From assembly GCA_946055105.1 (NCBI GenBank), contig CAMGEK010000009.1, positions 1 through 33,419 of the forward strand: a DNA stretch of 33,419 bases. Direction: 5' to 3'. This document shows positions 15,675 to 23,700 of the stretch, piece by piece; positions within the stretch are counted from its first letter, which is position 1, and each line of letters begins with the position of its first letter. The notes below the pieces were generated by a model that saw only the letters and a list, made by a program, of their open reading frames with translations, ran no database searches and was not told where the DNA came from. The position numbers and the translations under genes were made by a program. Source of the DNA: an uncultured Clostridia bacterium (GTDB taxonomy: Bacteria; Bacillota; Clostridia; Christensenellales; Borkfalkiaceae).

Positions 15675-16833
15675 AGCTGATTTCTCTGCCCTCCATGTAA
15701 TACCGTTTTTCTCTTGCCTCTCCGATCGAAAAGGTCTTTTTCGGGAAATTTTTCCCGCCTTTGAGCTGCGCGAAAAAGTCCTCTTTCTCCATGGGCGCCA
15801 ACGCCACGCCCGCGCAGTTCTCCCGCGCCGCGTATTCGGTCAGCTCCCGCTCTCCGTGAACGTAGTCCACCTTCCCGACGTTGCTCCGCAGAAACTTTTC
15901 AATGAGTTCGTCCGTCTTTGCAACCGCCTCCGCGCCGCCCGAAAGCCGCGGATAGAGCACGTTCCCCTCCCGACGACAGGGTACTGCGGAGGAAAAATAA
16001 TCGCAGAACGCCTCCGCGTCCGTCTCCGTTACCAATCGGTGAATGGGATGAAAGACGACCGCATCGTCGTAGAGATTGACGAGTTCGACGAGCGCGAACC
16101 GCGCAGGGTGCGTGCGGCGTTCCCGTTCGGAGAGCCCCTCTTTCAGTTCCTCCCAATACGCCTTCGCCGCCGCCACCGAATGGTTGCCGTCCGCGACGAC
16201 GAAAGAAGGTTCGCCGCGCGTTTGCAGCGCCGCCGCGACGTCCGCCGCGAGATCTTCCGGAATGAAGTACCCCGTCAGCCTTCCGCCGCCCTCCATGAGC
16301 TCCACGTCGTAGAGCTGTTCGAGATCTTCATATTCGAGCATGCGCATGACCTTGTTCTTTTTATCCGAATAGAATAACAGAGCGTGCGGGAATTCCAACG
16401 TCGCGCCCCGTCTGACCGCGACTCGCGCGGGCAACCGCGACGGAACGACCGCCTCCGAAGAGCGCACGGGCGAGCTCTCCCCCGCGCCGTAAGTGTACGC
16501 TTCGAGATCGATCGCCGCCACGATCCCGCGGCGCGTTCCCGACTGCGTCGTCCGCTCCGTCAGCACGAACCCGCGGTCGAGCTTGTACATCCAGCCGTCG
16601 ATCATCGCTTCGCACATATTCTCGTGAATTTCTTTGATCCGCTCTTCGTCTTCCTCGCCGAGATACGCCTCGGGCAGAATGAAACGGAGCGTAGAGGGAC
16701 GAGAGCCGACCGCGCGCCCGACGCGCCGCCAATACTCCCGATCGGACGTAAACTGATCGCACGCGATCACGGGCCAATATACGCTGTCTTTCACGGGCAG
16801 CAGGATTCTGGGAATGCGGAGACAAGTTTTCAT
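15667..16833 (-). CDS. DUF1015 family protein
   Basis: N-terminal PVIACDQFTSDREYWRRVG, FVVADGNHSVAAAKAYWEE; family-level recognition only. Overlaps lysC start by 8 bp. Confidence 0.78.
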   Translation of the reverse strand: MKTCLRIPRILLPVKDSVYWPVIACDQFTSDREYWRRVGRAVGSRPSTLRFILPEAYLGEEDEERIKEIHENMCEAMIDGWMYKLDRGFVLTERTTQSGTRRGIVAAIDLEAYTYGAGESSPVRSSEAVVPSRLPARVAVRRGATLEFPHALLFYSDKKNKVMRMLEYEDLEQLYDVELMEGGGRLTGYFIPEDLAADVAAALQTRGEPSFVVADGNHSVAAAKAYWEELKEGLSERERRTHPARFALVELVNLYDDAVVFHPIHRLVTETDAEAFCDYFSSAVPCRREGNVLYPRLSGGAEAVAKTDELIEKFLRSNVGKVDYVHGERELTEYAARENCAGVALAPMEKEDFFAQLKGGKNFPKKTFSIGEAREKRYYMEGREISYD

Positions 16834-16940
16834 AAGATGCTGTTCAGAACGATCACGACCGCCGCGGCGAGCAGGACGGCGAATAATTTCAGGGGGATAT
16901 AGCGCGTAAACGTCTTTTTCAACGTTTCAAGAAATTTCAT
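16830..16940 (-). CDS. Unannotated 36-aa single-TM protein, CdaR N-terminus-like
   Basis: MKFLETLKKTFTRYIPLKLFAVLLAAAVVIVLNSIL*; ATGA overlaps with both the cdaA stop and the DUF1015 start. Below the ORF-track length cutoff. Confidence 0.72.
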   Translation of the reverse strand: MKFLETLKKTFTRYIPLKLFAVLLAAAVVIVLNSIL

Positions 16941-17776
16941 ACTCTTTTACCTCCCGCGTTGAATTCCTTCCAATAATAATCGCGCAGGAAACTGCGTAAA
17001 CCGTCCGAATCGACGTAGCGCGTGATGTTTCCGCGCTTGACGACGGATACGATGCCCGTCTCTTCGGAGACGATAATCGTAGCCACGTCCGCGACCTCCG
17101 TCACGCCGATTCCCGCGCGGTGACGGGTTCCGAGCTCTTTCGGGTATTCCTTCTGCGTCAGCGGCAGGAAACAACCCGCCGCCTGAATTTTATCGCCGTA
17201 AATCACCATCGCGCCGTCGTGCAGGGGCGCTTTGGGGATAAAGATCCCTTCGATGAGCTGGCTGGAAATGTTCGCGTTCAACGAAACGCCGCTTTCGAGG
17301 ATCTCTTTCGGCACGTTCCCGTTTGAAAGCACGATCAGCGCGCCGACGTCGTTTTTCGATAAGTTCTGAACGGCTTTCACGATGCCGCTGATACATTCCT
17401 CCGCGTGAACGACGAGCTGCGTTTTGGGCGCGTGGCGTTCGGTCGCCGCCGCGCTCGCCGTGCTCTTGCTCGACGACTTCCAGATCCCGCGTTTGATTTC
17501 CACCGCAAACAGAAGCAGGAAAAACAGCGACAGAATCAGAATCGTAAACAGGTACACGGTTCCCGCGTTCGGCAGATCGGAAAAGAGCCCGACGACGGAG
17601 ACGGCGACGAGCAACAGCGCGTAGACGGGAATCAGCCGCTTCGCGTTGTTTTCGTACAGCAGTTTCAGAACGTAATAAATCAATAAAAACGCGAGGACTC
17701 CCTCGACGGCGTAAATCCAACTGAATCGGGTAAATACCTCTGCGATCGAACGTCCTATTTCGGATAATGTGCGCAT
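16937..17776 (-). CDS. cdaA: Diadenylate cyclase CdaA
   Basis: Three N-terminal TMs, DAC domain with PLHDGAMVIYGDKIQAAGCFLPLT and ELGTRHRAGIGVTEVADV. Start at MRTLSEIGRS with GGAGAAGAG RBS. Confidence 0.95.
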   Translation of the reverse strand: MRTLSEIGRSIAEVFTRFSWIYAVEGVLAFLLIYYVLKLLYENNAKRLIPVYALLLVAVSVVGLFSDLPNAGTVYLFTILILSLFFLLLFAVEIKRGIWKSSSKSTASAAATERHAPKTQLVVHAEECISGIVKAVQNLSKNDVGALIVLSNGNVPKEILESGVSLNANISSQLIEGIFIPKAPLHDGAMVIYGDKIQAAGCFLPLTQKEYPKELGTRHRAGIGVTEVADVATIIVSEETGIVSVVKRGNITRYVDSDGLRSFLRDYYWKEFNAGGKRV

Positions 17777-17853
17777 AGTCTCTTCTCCGTGTATCCCTTT
17801 TATTATAACTTTCGACGACAAAAAAAGAAAGCGTTTTCCTCTCTTATTTTGCG

Positions 17854-18840
17854 TCAGGAAAAAAATATTTTCGCAATCGCCGCCGAAAGAGCCCCCTCTT
17901 TGGCGTATAACCCGCCTTTTACGCCGCAGGAGAGCTCATAGAGCGCGAGATAGTATTCTTTCGTCTTTTCCCTGCCGAGGCGTTGCGCCGCTTCGCGGTT
18001 TTTCTGTACCGCGTAAGGCTTCACGCCCAGCGCCTTTGCCGTCTCCGCGTCCGTTCCCGTCATGGTCCCGACCTCGTACAGCGTCCGATAGTGCGAAGCG
18101 AGCGCGGCGAGCGCGGCGTTTTCATCGAATCCGCGCCGCAGAAGATCGGACAGAATTTCGTTAAAAACGGTAAAAGACCGTCGGGAAGCCGCCTGCGTCA
18201 GCTCGTAAATTTTATATTCCACGTCCTTGGCGACGTGCTCCTCCACCGTCGCGCGCGTGACCTTGCCCCCCTCGCCGAGCAGGAGCGCGAGTTTTTCGAT
18301 CTCCCGTTTCATGCGCGCCGCGTCCGAAGAACAGTAGCGCACCATCGTCTGCACCGCTTCCCCGTCCGCCTGCAAGCCCGCGCGGCGCAGGTTCCCGTAC
18401 AGCCATTTGCACAGCGTCTCTTCGCTCTCGCGCGAACAGTCCACGTACGTTACGCCGCTCTTTCTGCGCAGATCGACCGCGCCCGCCTTGCGCTCCGCGT
18501 TGACGATCAGAAACACGGTGGAGGGACACGGATTTTCAAAATACCCTTTGAGCACGCTTTCGTATTCGCGCTCCGTCGGATAAAACCCGTAAGCGCGCGC
18601 CATGCGCTTTTCGCCGAGAAAGGGAAGCGCGTACAATCCGTCCCGAAAAGAGACCAGCCGATCCCCCTTTAACGTCTCCCCCTCCGCGCGCAGATCGTTC
18701 AGTTCGGGATTGACGACGCAGGCGTTGCGGATCGCCTCGACCGCGCGTTCGCGGAAGTACGTCTCCTCGCCCTCGATCAGATAGACGGGCGCGACGGGCG
18801 CGCCCTCTTTCATGCTCTTTTGAAAATCGATGAACTTCAT
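17854..18840 (-). CDS. holA: DNA polymerase III subunit delta
   Basis: PVYLIEGEETYFRERAVEAIR, LPFLGEKRM, VDCSRESEETLCKWL, YCSSDAARMKREIEKLALL; start at 18840 overlapping comEC stop (ATGA). Confidence 0.93.
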   Translation of the reverse strand: MKFIDFQKSMKEGAPVAPVYLIEGEETYFRERAVEAIRNACVVNPELNDLRAEGETLKGDRLVSFRDGLYALPFLGEKRMARAYGFYPTEREYESVLKGYFENPCPSTVFLIVNAERKAGAVDLRRKSGVTYVDCSRESEETLCKWLYGNLRRAGLQADGEAVQTMVRYCSSDAARMKREIEKLALLLGEGGKVTRATVEEHVAKDVEYKIYELTQAASRRSFTVFNEILSDLLRRGFDENAALAALASHYRTLYEVGTMTGTDAETAKALGVKPYAVQKNREAAQRLGREKTKEYYLALYELSCGVKGGLYAKEGALSAAIAKIFFS

Positions 18841-20795
18841 AGCGATTTGATTATACCATCTCTCAGATAAAAAATCAAGTCCGCGCCGCCCTCGAAGGAC
18901 AAATCCGCGCCCGTCGCCGCGATTTCTCCGAACGAAAACTCCGCCGAGCACGATTGCGCGATCAGAACGAGCCGCGAACGACCCTCGTAACGGAACTGCA
19001 ATTCTCCGTAAGCAAACCTTTCCCCGAACAGCACGCGCGTTTCGCGCAATCCCGTCTCCGTTCCGTCGCACGCTCTGACCTCTTCCGCGCCGAGAAAGGC
19101 GGCGACGGAGATCGCGCGCGCTTCGTCCTCTCCCAATACGAGCACCGCGTCCAGCCTCCCGCCGTAGGTATGAGAAAGAAACTCGCGACAGTCGGACAGT
19201 CCGACCCGATCGTCGATCACGAGGACCGCCCTGTCGGGCGTGCGTATGAGCGCGACGTTCCCTCCGTTCCGATCGGAAGCGACGATTTTACAGCCTGCAA
19301 ACACGGCGTTCTCCGCGATCACGAAGAACGCGAACAGAAGCGCGAACGCACCCGCAGCCACCGCCCTCGCTTTCCCGTTCAGACGGAACCGTCCCGACAA
19401 CGCCACGCACGCAAAATACCATACTCCCGCGCCCGCGCCGAGCGAAAATCCCGTCAGGACGCAGGACAGATCCGCGACGGAAAACAGATAGACGAGCGCG
19501 GAGATCATTCCCGCGGGGAGCGCGAGAAAGAACGCCGCGGCGGCGGGCAGGACGAGCGCGAGCGCGGCGCAGACGACGAGTCCGAGGAAGAGGACGGGCA
19601 GGAGCGGAATGAGAAAGAAATTCAAAACCGTGCCCCAGACGGACCAATATCCGAACGCCTCAACGAGAACGGGAAAGGTGAACAACTGCACGGAAACGTT
19701 GGCGGAAAGATACCCTCCGACCTTCGGCAACCTTCGAAACAGACGGGACAGGGACGGATAGAACAGCGCAAGCCCCAGACATGCCCCGAAGGAAAGACGG
19801 AATCCGATGGAGAGCCATTGCTTCGACGAAACGAGAAGCACCGCCGTCGCCGCAAACCCCGTCGCCTCGGCGAGATCTTTCTTTCTGCCGAGCGCGTCGT
19901 TCAAGCCCGCGACGGCGCACATGACCGCCGCGCGGACGGAAGAGACGGTAAATCCGCAGAACGCGACGTATGCAGTCGCCAGCGTCAGGGCGGGGACGAT
20001 ACGGTATTTCCCGATCGGACGGAAGAGCAGATACGCCGCGCCGAACAGAATCCCGATATGTAACCCCGAGACGGCGAAGATATGCGCGATTCCGCCTTTT
20101 CGCACCGCGTCCGAAAAGCCGTCGTCCAGAGCGCCTCCATTGCCCGTCAGAAGCGCGAACGAGACGTTCGCCTCGTCCGTCGTCATGTGTTCGGTCAGGG
20201 TCCGGTACAGCGCCGCGTTCAGTCGGAGGAACACGCCGCGCTTTCCCGTCACCGCGTAATCTTTGACCGTCAGGCGGTATCGGACGTCCGAAACGAAGGC
20301 GTAACAATCCTTTCCGTCCGCAGTTTCGGGCAAGTCGTAGCGGACGAGAACGGCGGTCATGGTAAGGACGTCGCCCGTTTCGATCTCCTCGGAGGAGACG
20401 ACCGCATAGGCGTTTCCGCCCGTCCGTTCCCCGTCTACGGTGAGATCGCCGACGACGAGCTTTTCGTACCCGTGTTCGCGCACGACCGACCGCACCGTAC
20501 CCGTCATCTCGTACTCTCCCGCCGCCGCGCCCGAAAGATACCGCTCCGTAGCAGAATATGCGCAAAGCGCGCCGAGCGTGCAGAAGAATACGAAACAAAG
20601 AAAAACCGCCGCAATCCGTCTGAAAGACGCACTACGGCGGAGAAAACAAACTCCGATCAGGGCAAAAAAGAGCGCATAGCGGGCTGAAAACGATTCCAAT
20701 TTCCATTGGAAGAACGTGGCGACGCCCGCGGCGACGGCAATCGCTGCGAACACAAACGGTCTGAAATTCAGTCTCGCCCCTGCGCCCGTCATCAT
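18837..20795 (-). CDS. comEC: ComEC/Rec2-family DNA internalisation protein
   Basis: LLTGNGGALDDGFSDAVRKGGIAHIFAVSGLHIGILFG, RAAVMCAVAGLNDALGRKKD, IGFRLSFGACLGLALFYPSL; start TGATG-overlaps the preceding gene. Confidence 0.92.
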   Translation of the reverse strand: MMTGAGARLNFRPFVFAAIAVAAGVATFFQWKLESFSARYALFFALIGVCFLRRSASFRRIAAVFLCFVFFCTLGALCAYSATERYLSGAAAGEYEMTGTVRSVVREHGYEKLVVGDLTVDGERTGGNAYAVVSSEEIETGDVLTMTAVLVRYDLPETADGKDCYAFVSDVRYRLTVKDYAVTGKRGVFLRLNAALYRTLTEHMTTDEANVSFALLTGNGGALDDGFSDAVRKGGIAHIFAVSGLHIGILFGAAYLLFRPIGKYRIVPALTLATAYVAFCGFTVSSVRAAVMCAVAGLNDALGRKKDLAEATGFAATAVLLVSSKQWLSIGFRLSFGACLGLALFYPSLSRLFRRLPKVGGYLSANVSVQLFTFPVLVEAFGYWSVWGTVLNFFLIPLLPVLFLGLVVCAALALVLPAAAAFFLALPAGMISALVYLFSVADLSCVLTGFSLGAGAGVWYFACVALSGRFRLNGKARAVAAGAFALLFAFFVIAENAVFAGCKIVASDRNGGNVALIRTPDRAVLVIDDRVGLSDCREFLSHTYGGRLDAVLVLGEDEARAISVAAFLGAEEVRACDGTETGLRETRVLFGERFAYGELQFRYEGRSRLVLIAQSCSAEFSFGEIAATGADLSFEGGADLIFYLRDGIIKSL

Positions 20796-23700
20796 CAGGC
20801 GAGCGAAATCCGGTCGGACACCGAGCGCACGAACATCCCCTTTTCCTCCCCCAGACGCACGCAGTCCCGAACGTACGCCGCGAACCGTTCTCCCGGTCGA
20901 ACGACGTGCATCAGATTGCAGAACAATACCATCACTTCGTCCATATACAGCGCAACTCGATCTTCGAGCGCCGCCTTGACGAACGCGATAATCTCAAACG
21001 GCGTGAAATCCTCTTCCGTCTTTCGCAGCGCGGGCGCGTTTTCCGTGCGGAACCTGTCGGACGCGATCGCGCGGTCGTTTTTATAATAATAGTCCGTTCC
21101 GAGCACGCGCTCGCGGCGGAACGCGCATGCGTCGATGAGCGAATCGAGCCGACTCTCTACCTTTGCGCCGCTCTTGGCGATTCCGAACGTCGTAAGGCAT
21201 CTCTTTTTGAGAAAGGCGCGGGAAATAGGCTCTTCCGTCGCCACCAACGCTTTCAGCCGCGCCATGATCGCCGCGTCGTTTTCCCCGCAGGTGACGAACG
21301 CGGCGCTCTCCGTAGCGCTCTCGTCCTTGACCGAACGGTAGGGTTTCTTGTATTTGGAAAGCCAGACGCCGACTTTTTTATCCGCGCCCGTCAATCTGTC
21401 GAGCATGTCTTTGATCCGCTTGATTTCGCGTTTCGGATTGTTGTAATAGTTCACGCTGTACACGCGCATGACGTTCCAATTTCCGCGTTTGAGCGTCTGA
21501 ATCTGCAAGACGTTGCGGTCTTTTACGGAGAACTTGTCGTTTCCGTCGCACACGACGGCAAGAATGAAACGGTGCTTGTTCTTGGGATCGACGACCGCGA
21601 CGTCCACCTTAAAGTCGGACGCGCCGACGTCGCAACGGCAATCGTACCCGCAGGCGGTGAGCTCGGCGGCGATATACTTTCCGATCCCCGCGCCGCCCTT
21701 GACGTTCGCAGAATTGACGGCGAGCGTCGTGCGCCCCTTCTCCGCGAATTCGAGGAAGGCTTTCATTCCCGCCACGCCCTTGGAAGAGGTCTTGGACATA
21801 TCGATCATGGCGGAAGTCATGCCGGAAAAGACGAGCATCTCCTCCCGCGCGCGCGAAACGGCGACGTTTAGCCGCCGCCAGCCGCCCGATTGGTTGAGCG
21901 GACCGAAATTGAGCGACACCCGCCCCATTCTGTCCGGTCCGTAACAGACGGAGAACAGAATCACGTCCCGCTCGTCGCCCTGTATGTTTTCGAGATTTTT
22001 GACGAATAGCGGCTCCTCGCGTTCGTAAGCCGCGCTTTCGAGCTTATGCGCCGCGATCTCCTTGGCGAGCAGACGGTCTATATCCTCCATCTGCGCGCTT
22101 GAAAACGTGACGATCCCCATGCTCGACCGCGAAAGAACGGGATCGGAGAGCCGACGCACCACTTCCGCGACGAGCGCTTCCGACTCTTTGCGGTTGCGCT
22201 TGGTGAACCCTCTGTCGTACGTTCCGTCGACGGGAATCAGCCTGACCTTGCTCTCCAACGCGTCGGGCGAAGGGAACGTGCACAGCTTATTGTCGTAGTA
22301 CATGATATTGGAAAAGGCGATGAGCGATTCGTGCTTGCTCCGGTAATGCCACCGCAGATGCCGTTCCGGAAGTCCCAGCGCGAGACAGTCGTCGAGAATG
22401 CTTTCCAGATCCTCGTTTTCCAGATTTTCCTCGTCCACGTACGCGCTGTGGAAGAAGGAGGTCGGGGGGAGCTGTTTGGGATCGCCGACGATGATCGCCG
22501 CTTTCGCGCGGGCGATCGAGCCGACCGCCTCCGCAGTGGTCATCTGCGACGCCTCGTCGAAGATGACGAGATCGAACCCGTTCGCGACGGGTTTGAGATA
22601 CTGCGCAACCGTAATGGGGCTCATGAGCATACAGGGCGCGACCTTGCCGAGCAGCGTGGGAATTTCCTCAAAGAGCCCCCGAAGCCCCGTGCCGCGGAGA
22701 TTGCTCTTCGCAAGGCGGGTGAACGCCGCAAGCTCTACGGCGAGCGCGCTCTCCCCCTCCTGCGAGGGTAGCTCGGAGATGAGTTTGTTGCGAATCCGCT
22801 CCCGCGTCATGCGCGAAAAATCCTCCCATGCCAGACGGAATTTTTCGATCGCGTCTTCGAGCGTTCCGACGGTCACCGTCGACAGATACGGATCGGCGGG
22901 AATGTTGATTTCGAGAAAGTTCCGATAGACGTTCTTTTCAAACCCGGAGAGAATGTTTTCTCCGCGCAGTCTGCCGCTTTCGAGCGCCTCCGAGATGAAC
23001 GTAAGCCCCGCTTTCGCCATCTCCTCCGAAGTCTTTTTGTACATGCACCAATTAGAGAGCATATCGATATTGTCGATGAGCGCGCTCGCTTTGGCGGAAT
23101 AGTAATCGAGCACGTCCTCTTCGCGGATTTTTTCCCGATTCGCCTTCGTCACGGAAAGAAAATGTTCCTGCGCGTTGGAGAAACTCTCGTAGGCTTTCAC
23201 ATAGCCGTCGAGCACGGGCGCGGTGTACCCGTTCGACGCGCGCACGCACATGCCGTTGAACGCGTCGGGATTGTATTCCAGAAACACCGTCGCTCCCGTT
23301 TCGTGCAGACGGTACAGATCGGCGAGAAATTCGCTCCTGCGCCTGAACACGATATTCCCGCCCCGATCGGTAAAATTGGACGAGAGCGGGGTATTCTTCC
23401 GGATTCTGTCCATCGCGTCGTAAATTTCCGACAGCGTCTGTAAATATTTCGGAACGTCCTCCTCTTCGATCTTTCCGATCGCCGCGCGGGAAAGTTTTTT
23501 CGCGACTGCCGAAGCGGCGCGATTGAGACGGTAGTCTCCTCCTTCTTCGCAATACGCCTTCAATCCCTCCGCGTCGCGCCCCGGATCGACGAGCGTTTTG
23601 AAATACTTGTTATAGTACGCGAGACAGTCGTCCAGCCTTCTGTTCGCGTTGTAGAACAGGAAAAATTCGCCCTCGTCCGCCCGCGCGAAATATTTATCGT

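Noticed and set aside
14316-15680. 454-aa plus-strand ORF fully antisense to lysC
   Set aside because: Arg/His-rich, no family, no RBS; arises because the GC-rich codon usage of the real minus-strand gene leaves the mirrored frame stop-free.
16830-16940. Decaying cdaR pseudogene
   Set aside because: Exact ATGA overlaps on both sides leave no room for YbbR remnants, and the ORF is intact; a compact functional ORF is the simpler reading, though unproven.
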